Shown here: positions 10,734-22,555 of the stretch, piece after piece
Position numbering within the stretch: position 1 is the stretch's first letter
How the letters are laid out: the number at the start of each line of letters is the position of its first letter
NCBI GenBank assembly: GCA_027579435.1
Contig: JANBPK010000139.1
Coordinates: 1 to 32,271 of the forward strand
From: Candolleomyces eurysporus
Taxonomy: Eukaryota; Basidiomycota; Agaricomycetes; Agaricales; Psathyrellaceae
Direction of reading: 5' to 3'
Length of the DNA stretch: 32,271 nucleotides
Notes under the pieces: generated by a model
Told to the model about the DNA's origin: nothing
The model's database searches: none
Seen by the model: the letters and a program-made list of their open reading frames with translations, nothing else
Made by a program: the position numbers and the translations under genes

Positions 10734-11398
10734 GGCGGCTAGGACTGCATCATCAGCCTCAGGGTTGGAGGCGTCCTAAGGCACTAACTCGCACCCCGAA
10801 TTCGTACCTTAATCGTTCCTCCAATTCTTAAAAACGGCTCTTGGCAGGCGAATGCTGGCCAATTCACAGATCGCTCACTCTTTCTCCTGGGCCTCCGAGT
10901 TCAAGGCGTGAACGTGGCAGGTAGACAAGGGTGAACCTTTCGAATCGATGGTCTGATGAAAAGGGAGGCTTTTATTGCCAATATTTGCCCCTGCCATTTC
11001 CCCAAATCCATTAATACAGAGAAGACAACTTGGTAAATCCTTCCAATTTTCCCTCAGTCTCGAAAACATTTCCTCGAGCTTCGGTCCAATAGTATGCCCA
11101 GGTAAGTTGCAGTCAAGGTCTACACTTTTCAGTCTGTCTCCAGGTGGTGGTAAGCGAGACATAGAAGAAGACGGCACTGCAAAGCTTTTGCATGACCTGC
11201 CGGTCACCCTATTCGGCGGGCGCTTACTTCCAAGGTCAGCGTGATTCTCAATTTTCGGGTCATTGGCAGTCTTGTTCTCCTGAAATTGCAGATGTCATCT
11301 ATCCTGAATGTGGTGTAGGTCTTTTTGCAACTCAGGAGTCTCCCGTTCGGGTGGTGGACCTTGCATCACATTGCGTCCTTCGAGTCGGCCTTCAGAGA

Positions 11399-11418
11399 GA
11401 TAAGATAAGATTAGGATT
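11399..11418 (+). promoter_or_regulatory. GATA-rich 20 bp motif, copy 2 (BTB side)
   Basis: GATAAGATAAGATTAGGATT, 83 bp upstream of the BTB start codon and in the same plus-strand orientation as copy 1. It is 19/20 identical to copy 1. Confidence 0.4.
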
Positions 11419-11500
11419 CGATGACTACGTAATGACTAAAACCTTCCCCTTGCGATTAATCTGTCTTGCGTCTCTTCCTCCACGTTCGCATTCAACATCC

Positions 11501-13021
11501 ATGGCCATCGAGCATCAGGAGGCCCAGAAACACCCGACATACTGGTTTGAAGATGGATCTATAACATTGCGGGTCCAAAACCACCTTTTCAGGGTTCACA
11601 GATCTTTAATTTGTCGACATTCGCGTGTTTTGCTGGGGGTTGCCGCCGCCGCTCCCGATGTCGTTTACATCTTGGAGCATGGGGTCTTGGACTCGCAGAA
11701 TACGCAGGTCCTCCAGGGGAGTCTGGATCAGGACGAGAAGGAGGAAGAGAAATGCAACGCCAGGCTCGACGGTCGTATCAAGACGACAGAGCCTGTACTC
11801 TCGAAGGATTTCGAGGAATTGTTGCGGCACCTTTACCATGATGAGTATGTCACCATTTGCCGTCGTGAGTCCTCCTTGCTGTATCACACGTTGATTCTTC
11901 CATTGCTTCTTCCTCGAGGTCCACTGTCACCCTTTTGTGGGCGTACATTCTTCATAGACCTTCAATCATTTAATGAACCCTTCCCAACCCCGAGTATATG
12001 TCACACTAACCCAAATCTTGCATTTCACTTAATTGATCTACTTCAGACTTCTAACTCCTACAACACCATTCCAACGCGTGGTGTCTCTTCTCCGCATTTC
12101 AAGTTCCAGACATCTTGACATTCCCCAGATACACGAGCTCGCAAGGAATGAGTTCCGGCGTGCTTTTCCCCCGGACCCTTTGCTTCTCAATCCCGAAACG
12201 CATCCCTATTTGCATGAGGGGTTGCGGGTGGCAAGTCAGTTTGGGTTGAGCGAGGTGCGTTAGCTGACCGGCTGGCTTCCTAGTATGCCGGTTCATACTT
12301 ATGCCGGTTCTTCGGTTCCCTTTTCGTCTTTTGGGTAGGTAAGGAAAGCGATACTGTACGCTATCGTGACTACGCATCACTTCGACGACGAGGAAGAAGA
12401 AGGGGCCGTTTCACAGTCGCCGCAGGTTAATAACACGCCACCCGATACCCAACTCAGTGAGTTAACCACGTTTTCCTTTACCTTCATTCTTCACCCGAAT
12501 TCTCGGATTTCTCCCATTTCATTTCTCGTTAATCTACTCAACCAATTTATCGATTAATCTCATTCTAATTCGCATCCCCTCGCCCAGAACCCGAGCCCAG
12601 CACTCAGGCTGGAACGCTCTCGCCTCAAGACCTCACACTCCTACGCACCCTTCTTGGGAAGCTCATAGCGCACTTCACACCGATCTTGTTCACGCCATCG
12701 ACGAGTTCGTCCCATATGGAGTGTACGGAGACGTTTGCGGACCATTGGATGCCGCTTGTTATCCTACCTTCGTTGGTCGAGTCCGACTCTGACGAAGGTG
12801 GTAGCGGGGAGCTCGATGAGAAGAGGACGAGGACGGCGAGGACGATCATTAGCGTCTACAAACCCCTCGAAAGTCTTGAAACCATTAAATCAATTAATTG
12901 GCAAGAGAAGGGGCTGTGTCAGGAGTGTGTGAAAGACAAGAGGGAAGAGTGGAGTGACGAGCAGAAGGTTGTTTGGGAAAAGTTTGGGGAGTGGGTTGAG
13001 GATTCAGAGGCGTCGGGGTGA
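11501..13021 (+). CDS. BTB/POZ domain protein of unknown function
   Basis: Exons 11501-11844, 12047-12254, 12339-12456 and 12588-13021 give 367 residues; all junctions are GT-AG and in phase. The N-terminus YWFEDGSITLRVQNHLFRVHRSLICRHS is the start of a fungal BTB fold: DG before a strand, then LFxVHRxxL. It continues through the KDFEELLRHLYHDE segment and exon 2 (VVSLLRISSSRHLDIPQIHELARNEF), matching the helical part that follows BTB in many basidiomycete proteins. The C-terminal half includes a Cys pair (CQEC) and acidic stretches. BTB domains mediate dimerisation or Cullin-3 binding; the partner is unknown. The frame is open upstream of 11501, but this ATG sits where the domain normally begins. 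Intron 1 (202 nt) is long for this region, so a missed small exon is possible. Confidence 0.8.
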
Positions 13022-16000
13022 TAGGTGTGAGATGGAAGGCGTGAGATGGGGTAAGACAGGGCAGCTTGGAGATGGGCTTCTCGCCGACATGAGTGGTGGT
13101 TGAGGTGTGCGTTTCATGCTAAAATCCCCATTTTCGAGAGCGATGAAAAGACTGATATGCCCATACAGATACAGACGATTAATATGTGTATTATAATTGA
13201 CCATGAAGCTATTCGTTCGGGTTTTATCTGCTTGCAGCCGATTTATGGTGCCCGTCGAGACTTGCGCTCACGGCTGGATTGCCTACAGAAGACGAATCTA
13301 TCACATGAAGGGTTTCTACGAAAGGACTGGAACAAATCGGCGTCGGCACGAACAACGAAACACTGTGGCTCCGAAGTCGGAATCTGACCTTGTCTCGTTG
13401 TTCTCCAGAAAGTATCTGAAAGTGCGCAAACTGAATTCCTTTTTATTACATTCGTCTGATCTTACCCAGGTGACTAGCTGTAAACTATCACGCTCCTAGC
13501 CTAGCGGGGCTGTGGCCGATCTCACCGTTCTTACCCCAAGTGTGCATTCATACATTTGCAGGCCGCTAAAAAGTTCAGAAACTATCTCAATTAGGAGAAG
13601 GTGAGGTAGACGCGGGAGCAGGGTTGCTCGTGAGAGCACTACACGAGTGCGTCATGGCCTTCATTTGAGTTCAGAGTGTGACGAAGATGACCGCTATCTT
13701 GCGCAGATACAACTTATTAATATCGCTCCACGCGTGCTGATCAAGCCACTGGTTTGGGTTCAACTTGAAACCGATTCGAGGTTCTGGATGTCCGACAACT
13801 GGGAATATACTCGTCAAGTCAAATGTCACAATGTGGAATATGCTTATATCAAGACTTCTTTGAGGTGCACAGCTACTTTTTAACCTTGACGGCGACGAGA
13901 ATGACATGATGCCAGCAGATCTTGACTTCGAATAGTAGTCACAATGTTGTTTGCATTATACACGGGAGAAATTGATTCCGGGTTCAAGTTTCGTTTTAAG
14001 CCGTTCTACCGTTTTGGTTTTGAGGCAGGAATACCACCCGGTTCCTGGAATATGGCGTACAGGGGTGAACTTGCTTGGCCCACTCTGACGTCGGGTGTTC
14101 ATGAGATCTCCCGAGTTGATGACGGGGCAGCTGACTTGTTGGAACGCCCACATAGACACACAAACGATAGCGGTCATCATGGTATTCGGTATTGAACATT
14201 ACCTTCGTTTAAATTACCGTACACAAACCCTACAGCGGCGTGCACCCATTCATTCGGAATTTAATCTTGACGACGTCCAAGCGCTGTGGGCACTCTGTTG
14301 TCAGGGTTTGAAGATCTCCTTGTGAGTCTTTTTCCCTTGTTTACTTACATCCCCACTAAATAGTGTGTGTTCACGTTAATTCGACCCCAAGCGTTGATTT
14401 AGGTTCCGAAAAACCACGAGGAAATAGGCTTTCGCTTTTGAAGGGCCTCTCGGACCGATTGGTTGGCCCGGGGGAGTCGTTCATAATTTATCGGGAATGT
14501 AATCGCAAAAGGTTTGGTGGCGACTCGGAGATCTCGGGAAGGCCAACCTCAGTTTCAAAACCTGAGGTCTTTTCGAGTTCTTGCCGTTTTTTCTTGACAG
14601 AGAAGTCTGCACCCCCTCATTTTTTAGCCTCCGATTTGTTGTGGGTGCCTACACCATGCATCTGGCCATTAACTTCCATCCAACTACTCTTTTTGAACAT
14701 GCAACGTGCTCACGGTTTACTGTGCATGTTACAGATTCCGTTCGATCGATTTACGGCCGGTTCTTTGCGGTGTGTGTGTGTACAGTGTACATCATCATAT
14801 CGCTCTGCATGGTACATCGGACCCACAGACAACTCACGCTCGCTTTTCTCGTGCGGTAAGTAATCTATGATGCGTGTGGGCGCGCATCTATGCAGGGGCT
14901 TTTGTGTACGACGAAACTCAATTTTCCATTCAGGTACCAGAGCGTAAGTGGCGACGGACTCTCTTCAGGAGTACACCTCCTGATTCATCTCCCTCTGTTC
15001 AGGGTTTGAATGCCGTTGACATTTCGCAGGGGAGAATCTTAAGTGAGCGTATGACGCGTTCTCTGCTGCGACACTGATACATACAACGAATACATCTCAA
15101 GGATTTTAAGCCCCGATGTGGGTCCAGTACTTTCCGTGTGCCACCACCCTCCGACTTTGCTCCCTTCAGAGTCCTAGCATCGATTCTAATTCTCCCGTCT
15201 TCGAGCCTATCCTCCTCAATCTCATGAACTGAAAGTAAGCTAAGCTTAGAACTTGTGTAGTCAGTCAAAGAAGTGTACGTATCGCGGTCATGTTTGCACA
15301 CCAACGAATGTTCAGTTTTCTCAATTAGATTTGACTAAAGCTTCCTTTCAGGGTACCGGCCCCCAGCGTGCTTCGTCGTTCGTTCCGATCGATCGTCGGG
15401 CGTTTAAACATGGTCGCGTGTGAGTACCGCTTCGTTGCTATGCGAATGAATACTGAGATCGTGTAGGTCTTTCCACGACGGAGGCGCCCAATCTTCAACT
15501 CGCGAGATATGGGTTCGAAGGTCAAGTTGCTCACTCCTGAATACGATGGAAGAACGCACCCACCCGCGTATGCGCATTTCCCGCTTTTTGCTGCGACGCA
15601 GATAATACTCATGTACGTCTTGCGGCTTCTCTGCTTCCGACTGTGTACCGATGTGTTTCTGTGTGTGCGCAACGCGACGGGTCTAACCGAATTCTCCCCA
15701 TCGATCCTTTCTCTATAACCACCATTCGGGGCAAGTCGGTGTTGCCAAGTATTGGAGCATAACGGATCTGTGGTTGTGGACGGTGCATTGTCGACGTTGG
15801 TTGCTCAGAATGGAAGGACTCATATAGAGAGTCGGACTTCAAGATACGGAAGTGTGCGTAGATGACGACTGTGGTGCGTGGCGCCGATATATTTCAATTT
15901 TTCCATCCTCCGATTAAATTCCCTGACTGTAACTCTCTGAAACCTCGTTTCTTCTGAGACTCCTACTGATTCCTCGAGGCAACTGCTAATGATGTTGACG

Positions 16001-16123
16001 CTTTGTCATTGGGTAGAAATCGGTCGTTGGACCTACAGATAGTTTCCTTTACCGCGTTAGGATGGAGGCTCCGGGCATGTTGTGTGTTTCAGGAGCCGGC
16101 ACACACCGGGGTATCCGAGCCCA
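13022..16123. other. Gene-poor stretch without a recognisable gene
   Basis: About 3.1 kb. Frames of 60-166 codons exist on both strands, for instance at 14363-14863 and a hydrophobic one at 14581-14859. None shows a domain I recognise, and I could not join them into one model by splicing. It may hold a decayed gene or element. The right end is the promoter of the ABC gene. Confidence 0.45.
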
Positions 16124-16129
16124 TTTAAA
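16124..16129 (+). promoter_or_regulatory. TATA-like element of the ABC gene
   Basis: TTTAAA lies 80 bp upstream of the ATG at 16204, followed by a pyrimidine-rich leader (CCCCCCTCCCCTCTCTCC) immediately before the start. Confidence 0.35.
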
Positions 16130-16203
16130 GCCACGAACTCTTCAGCGGGTTCTCGACCCACGCATAAAATTGACCCCCCTCCCCTCTCTCCGTCGTTGAA
16201 ACC

Positions 16204-19200
16204 ATGTCTACGAGGGTCGCCACTTCTAATTCGAGAGACTCAACCTATTCCAACTCGTCGAGCGGTTCTCAATACTCGCCATCACCCAATGTTCGAAGAT
16301 TAAAGTGGGGGATATTTGACGTCGCTTATGAGGTGCCGTCACTCAACAAGAAGAATCGGTACCGTCTTCTTTCGGTCTTTAACTTGTGGCGCTTTTTATG
16401 GTTGGGAAATTGGTCCTGCAGCGGAGCAGATGCGGATTCAACGGTTTCAGCTTCAGAGGATGACAATGATTCCGGGCCGCAGCAATGGAGAAGCGCTTTG
16501 GGCGCGACGCTACGTCTTCTCAAGACTATCGCCGGATTTGCACCGAGACCCGTATTTCAGTACATAGTATGCTTGGTTTGGATGGCGATTTCGCCCGCGG
16601 TGGCGTTGTATTTAGCGTTTTGCACTTTGATGCTGGTGAGTTCCCAGTAGAGTGAAATGCAGTTAACTCGTGGCTGACGTAGCCTCTTACGCAACGTCTT
16701 CTCCTCGTACAACTTCTCACTCTCTTTGCCTCTGCCATATGTGCATTGAAGCTAGAACGCGCGATTTCGAATAGCGCCTCGATCCCACTTGGTCGTGGTG
16801 CCGTGAGGGAAGAGATTTCGTTTTATCTGGTTTTGTGGATAGGCTCTGCCTTTCTATCATCTTGGGCTTCAAGAGAAGTGTAAGTGTGACGCTGCCCAAT
16901 CAGCCATCCGTACTGATCTACGAACCCTCTGTAGTGAAGAGCGAAAACTGGTCCTCGGTGGCCACTTACGTTCGCATTTCCTGCCTCTGTTAGTTGACAG
17001 TGAGTGTAAATTATATCATTCTGCCTCTTCTCCTCATGCCGGGAGTCGATAGGTAGCCTTCACAAGGAAGCACGATTCCGGTGCGGCGGTACGTGATACC
17101 AGTCCAGTTTCCTAATGATTTCTATACAGCGCCTTGTTTACCATGCTACATAGACGACGGCGAATCCCTCAGCTCTTGTCTCCCAAGTCCCTGGAGTTTT
17201 GGGGATGAAGTACCCGCCTGGAGGATTGTAAACGATCTGAGCGTCGCGTTCCGCGATACCCTCACTTTGATTTCTGAGGTCGTCGCCATCGTGGCCATTG
17301 TTAGAGACAGCCCGCTGGCTGACGCTGTCGTATTTACTCTTCTGACGGGTTTGGTACTCGTAATTGTGAACTTGGCGCCGTCGAATGGTGTCGGTGGCGT
17401 AGGTGCGCCTGCTCGCCTCACCTTTTGAGGTACTTTGTACCTTTGACGAGAGTTGACGTTTTGCTTCCCTTTTAGGGTACACGTTCTGGACGGAAAATAA
17501 AAGTTATCACCGACTTCTTGCTTTGTATACCATCGCTTTCGACGAGAAGTACAGAGATGCGATTGTGAAGGACGGTTTATCGGAACATCTGTCTTCAGGT
17601 ATGTTGTTGTGATTGGTTGCTAAATTCGTCTCAGGACTCACAATCTCGAACTGATCCTAGAATACCGAGCGGCGTCTGAGGCGCTTGGCCCTATTAAAGC
17701 CAATCTCCTTTCTCTCGCCTGCTCTCTCCCGCCCCCATGGTACTGGACCCAAGCGCAGACGATCGTAACAGAATATCCCATGGTACGTCTCACAACACCA
17801 CGTTTTGTTTGCATGCCTGTTTACGCTGGGCGCAACCTTTGGTGGGTATAATAAATAACACTGACAGGTCTTATGTCAGGCACTTTATGTTCTCATCTGC
17901 TTCAACTCATTATCAACGTCGTCCCTGGTGGCAATTTCGGTGTTTCAATACGGCATCAACTCGCTCACGCAGGCTGTGGATGCGTTTAGGAATGGCCAGG
18001 ATGCCAACTCTGTCTTAAGCGTGATGAAAAGCGCGGAGAAGTTCATGAGGGTCGTAGGAACGTTGAAGTCAAATGATACGAGGGAGCATGGCGAGAAGGA
18101 GTCTTTGGTTGACTACCGGGAAAGGGCGAAGGCATCAAACGGAATGCGGATTTCTCTGCAGTGAGTAAAGCATATTGAAATTTCTTTTGTTAAATCATAT
18201 GTTTAACGTTCGTTTCACTAGCAAAGTTACCCTGAAATACCCGAACGAATCTCGGGAGGCACTCACCAATGTTTCTGTTAAGATCAAGCCCGGCGAGTTT
18301 GTCCTTCTTGTGGGGGTTAACGGAAGCGGGAAGACGTCCTTGCTCAAAGTCTTGACTGGTATGCTACCTCCTACGTCTGGGGAGGTGAAGGTAAACAAGA
18401 GGCCACTTCAGGAGTACGCTCCATCCACCATCCGCAAGGCCATTTCGTTCGTCACGCACTCCGAGCCGATCTATCCCTTATCCTTGGCAGAGAATATCTT
18501 CATTGGCCTTGGCAATGACTTGGCCCAGCGGGCGTTGACGGCGGATGCGAGACAAAGGATGATTCGCGAGGCTACTGAGACTGCCGGGTGCGCCCAGTTG
18601 CTTCAAAGGTTGGGCGAGGAAACTATTCTGGATCCATGCAGGGTTGTCGGACAAAGTTTGAGAGGTTGTGGGAATGGCGACATCGGGAAGGCTGCGTATC
18701 GCGAGCTGAAGAGGAACGATCCGTCGCAATGCGTACATGCCTTATCACCCGGAGAGAAGCAAAGACTTATCCTGTGAGTATCGATTCCCATTCCGCGAAG
18801 AACCTATCTGACGTTGGGGGTACCAATCTCAGCGCACGATGTTTAATGCGAATCAAGAACAGGAGAACTGACTTGGTTGTCATCGACGAGGGGACCTCGT
18901 CTTTGGACCCTTTATCCGAAAGCATTATCATCGATCACTTGAGCTCTATACGGCAGGGTAAAACAATGGTTTTTGTCACCCATCGGCTTGGAAGCTTCGC
19001 TGAAAAAGCAGATCGTATCATGTAAGTTATCGTGCTTCTCACTTTCTTATATGCCGAGTTAACTCCCTGTGTCATTGACAACGTCATATCGTCTTGGCCC
19101 CGTTTCACTCTCGGCAGATGCATGCAGGAAGGAAGGATCGTTCAGGTTGGGGGTCATGCTGTTCTAATGACGGAGGATGGGCCCTATCGAAACCTATTCA

Positions 19201-19253
19201 ATGCTCAAACCGGAGGATTGAATCGTTCGTTTGACGGGAATCGCGGAAAGTAG
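16204..19253 (+). CDS. ABC half-transporter (membrane domain + one nucleotide-binding domain) with atypical motifs
   Basis: Eleven exons: 16204-16635, 16683-16879, 16935-16999, 17053-17088, 17130-17402, 17476-17598, 17661-17782, 17880-18160, 18222-18773, 18833-19021 and 19118-19253, giving 801 residues. All introns are GT-AG and in phase. The first 500 residues hold several hydrophobic helices (around 118-165 and 190-212, two in exon 5, one at the start of exon 8). The ATPase domain follows: Walker A GVNGSGKTS (541-549, Lys547), signature LSPGEKQR (684-691), Walker B LVVIDEGTSSLD (Asp712-Glu713, D-loop SLD) and switch His744 in VTHR. Departures from canon are His589 where the Q-loop Gln is expected (FVTHSEPIY), LSPGE instead of LSGGQ/E, DEG instead of DEP, and about 35 extra residues before the signature containing GCGNGDIG. 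Family placement is TM-NBD order as in ABCB; the substrate is unknown. Intron 4 (41 nt) is uncertain: an acceptor at 17066 with no intron 4 also stays in frame. Confidence 0.85.
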
Positions 19254-19893
19254 TATTCTTAAATTGACCGCCGGGGTCACTTATTCGGCCGATTTGCAGC
19301 TCCGGCCAAGTTTTCTTGAGGCATAGGCTACTTCGTTTCTTATGTGATAAGTCATCCCTTTATGTATTCCTGTATTCTTTTTGCCATCAATTACTGCATA
19401 CATACTTTGATTACTTGGCCTCTCTTGCCTCTCTGGCGTTGTGGGTGACTTCTGTCGCAATCGCTTTCTCTTGTGGACCCGAGTCTGATGACGAAACAGG
19501 GAGGATTGAAAGAGTCCAGGGTGTCAGGGTTAAACCAGTGTTCACTGGCACCGTCCAGTGCGCATCATCGGTTTCGAACTAGTCGGAACATTGTCAGCAC
19601 CCACCGGCGGCCTTCAAGGTCATGGAAACGGAAACACGAGCTGCTCGTCCCTCGTCCTTGAGGGTGAGCAAGAATGCTGGGGATTCCAAGATTTGTCCGT
19701 CTTTGGTGCTCTTGCATGAAGGTCCTTGTGTGATCCTCCACCCACTCCATGCTTCGAGAGGCGAAACCGCTAGGAATCCATTATCCAGCTCTCCTTTTCC
19801 TAAACAGGTATGTCACCATCACTTCCAAGCACTCGTGTGAAGATGAAATTTCGCCAAGCTATACCCAGCCGGCCCAGCCTCTTTGTTGACCGG
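19254..19893. other. Intergenic between ABC and GH5 genes
   Basis: No recognisable coding region. It ends in the promoter of the GH5 gene, with a long pyrimidine-rich leader up to the ATG. Confidence 0.5.
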
Positions 19894-19900
19894 TTTATAT
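19894..19900 (+). promoter_or_regulatory. TATA-like element of the GH5 gene
   Basis: TTTATAT lies 88 bp upstream of the ATG at 19988, followed by a C/T-rich tract that commonly marks fungal transcription start regions. Confidence 0.4.
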
Positions 19901-19987
19901 GTCGTCACGGTGGTTTTCTCTCCTTCCTTGAGCTGGTTCCTTTCCTTCCCCTCACATTCCTTCTAGCGGCCCCGCTCCCCGCTCAAA

Positions 19988-22555
19988 ATGATTCCTGAGC
20001 GCCCATCCTCTGCTAATTTATCTAATAATACACCACTCCTTGGTGCCACTCCGAACCAATCCATTGACAACAACCTCGGAAACCCAGCACCGCGCGATGG
20101 TGCCTTCGAGCCTTCGAAAGGCAGAAAACGCTGGCTCATCCTAGGCATTGTTCTTGGAATTGTGATCATCGTTTTCCTGGCCGTCTTCCTCCCAGTATAT
20201 TTCGTCGTAATCCGAAAGTCTCCAGAGGCTCAATCATCAACCTCGGGAGGCTCGTCAGACGCGTCGGCATCGGGTACAGCAGACGCCCCGAGGCCTTCCG
20301 CGACAGCGGTGCTCACGGTATGTTGCCACATGTCATCCCGTTTCTATCAATTAATGTTTGATTATAGACTGGTGGCGACGGCTCGATTATCACATTGCGA
20401 AATGGGACGACATTTACCTACCGAAACTCCTTTGGCGGATTTTGTGAGTCGTCAAATAGGCACAAGGAAAGAAATACTCACCAAACCTTCAGGGATACAC
20501 GATCCTGAGGACCCATTCAACAGTAACGCACGACCGAACGATTACACCCCTCCTCTTAATACATCTTGGCGCTGGGGAGTAGACAGAGTATATGGTGTTA
20601 ATTTGGGAGGGTGGTTGGTCCTGGAGCCGTTCATTTCTCCCGAAATATTCCAAAGATATCCTGGAGTGCGAGACGAATTCTCCCTGGCTCAGGCTATGGC
20701 GGCAGATACGGCGAGCGGTGGGCTGACGCAGATCGAGGAGCACTATGAGACCTTCATTGTACGTCGGTCGATGTTGTGGTTCGTTTCACCTTTCTGACCT
20801 CATCCCTATCAGACGGAAGTCGACATTGCCGAAATCGCTGGTAGCTACCACTTTCATTTCGTATCTCGTGAACTCGACTCAAGGCGTGCAAATAGGTGCT
20901 GGCTTGAATTTCCTTCGAATTCCGATAGGATTCTGGGCGATAGAGACCTGGGACGGAGAACCATACCTGGCAAAAACTTCTTGGACGTACGTTTCTGGTC
21001 ATCTGAACTATTGTTTGGAAAATGAGCTTACCGTTCGACCCCAGGTATTTCCTGCGTGCAGTAGAATGGGCAAGGAAGTACGGCCTCCGTGTACTACTTG
21101 ACCTGCATGCTGCTCCAGGGTCCCAAAATGGTGTGTGGCTCTTTCCTTATCAAAATGCCACGCCTCTAAGAAATGTCCTCGCGACCAGGCCTGAATCACT
21201 CCGGAAAGTAAGCTCTGTTGGCTGTTTATTCTTCGATAGGTCGTACTAATCATCGTTCGTAGATTGGGAACCATCAACTTCCTCGCAGGAAACATGGGAA
21301 TCGCAAACGCCGAAAGGACACTCGATAATCTCCGGAGCTTCACTCAATTCATCTCTCAGCCTGAATATCGCGACGTCGTTGTTGCCATTGGATTAGTGAA
21401 CGAGCCCTTGGCTAGCCAAATTGGACTTGACCCTTTGCATAGCTTTAATCTCCGGGCGTACGACATTATCCGTAGTGTCACTGGTTTCGGAGAAGGCAAC
21501 GGACCGGTACGTTTCCGCGATCTGCTCGGGCACGCGCAGTATTTGACGCTTCATTTGTAGTACATCGCTGTACAAGATGGCCTTCAAAATCTGGGGAGAT
21601 GGGACGGGATTCTGCCCGGTGGTGACCGAGTGATCATGGACGGCCACGCCTACTTCGCATTCGGCGATGTCAACCCATCTCCCATGGTTGCACTTGCGGA
21701 AGATGGGCTGCCCGGTGGAACCTGGCCTGCTCAGGCCTGCCGTGCATGGGGCACCGAGTTCAACGAGAGGTAAGCGAAACCTCGACCCTTTGATTTCCCA
21801 ATGCTAACATACCAACCTTAGTCGAACCAACATCGGACCGACTGTCAGTGGAGAGTTCTCTGGAGCACCGAATGATTGTGGCCTGTTCATTCGATCCGTC
21901 GGCGTCGATTCCTTCCACCCACAATGCGCTGAATACAACGACTGGGAGAACTACAACACTACCATGAAGGCAGGTCTCCAGAACTGGATTATGGCAAGTT
22001 TTGACGCCTTCGGCGATTTCTTCTTCTGGACGTGGAAGGTTGGTCTGCTTCAGTTCTCCCTTAATGTATGTCGCTGACTGGTTATAGATTGGTCCTTCGC
22101 AAGCTGGGCGTGTCGAGGCACCTCTATGGTCCTACAAACTCGGCCTCGACAATGGTTGGATTCCTAGGGATCCCCGCGATTCCGTTGGCAAGTGCGCAGC
22201 AGTCGGAATAAATACTCCAGTCGAGGGTACTTTTGCCGCATTCAGGACCGGAGCAGTTCCATCTCCCACAATCGATGCTGCATACTCGGCCCAATATCCA
22301 TGGCCCCCCACCAGTATCCCGTCTGCCGATGTTCCCGTCTCTTTGCTTCCTACTTTCACCAACACGGCGGCAGCTATGACGCTTCCTGTTCCGACCTATA
22401 CGTCTGCACCAGCTTCGGCAACTGCTAATTTGGATGGCTGGTTTAACGACAACGATAGCACGGGTGGCATTGTGACCGTCGCTGGATGTCCATACCCCAA
22501 TGTTTATACCGCTACGTTCGCTACAGTCCCCACGGCTCCCTGCACTGGGCCGTAG
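19988..22555 (+). CDS. Membrane-anchored GH5 exo-beta-1,3-glucanase (glucan 1,3-beta-glucosidase)
   Basis: Eleven exons: 19988-20317, 20368-20443, 20493-20758, 20813-20840, 20896-20986, 21045-21130, 21189-21207, 21263-21506, 21561-21769, 21822-22038 and 22088-22555. The protein has 677 residues and all introns are 49-58 nt. A polar N-terminus is followed by one hydrophobic helix (about 49-75), then a Ser/Gly/Ala linker, which is type II topology with the enzyme outside the membrane. The catalytic domain shows [46 protein letters not shown], the acid/base Glu346 in GLVNEP and the nucleophile Glu461 in [10 protein letters not shown], as in GH5 subfamily 9 (yeast Exg1 type). These enzymes release glucose from beta-1,3-glucan during wall remodelling; the anchor resembles the Candida Exg/Xog-like membrane forms. 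The C-terminus beyond GH5 is Pro/Ala/Thr-rich with Cys residues (GCPYPN, PCTGP). Two very small exons (28 and 19 nt) are required to keep the conserved sequence. Confidence 0.93.

Larger units (their letters stand above)
10667..11500. other. Bidirectional promoter region between COG6 and the BTB gene
   Basis: The two genes diverge from this 834 bp interval. Frames on both strands are open in places but carry no identifiable domain. It contains two near-identical 20 bp GATA-rich motifs, listed separately. Confidence 0.55.

Noticed and set aside
10875..11207. Minus-strand 110-codon frame between COG6 and BTB
   Set aside because: Leu/Pro-rich sequence that vaguely resembles F-box/LRR proteins, but no F-box and no splice continuation was found.
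11192..11500. In-frame N-terminal extension of the BTB protein
   Set aside because: The sequence lacks any domain, includes the promoter GATA motif, and the ATG at 11501 sits at the usual start of the BTB fold.
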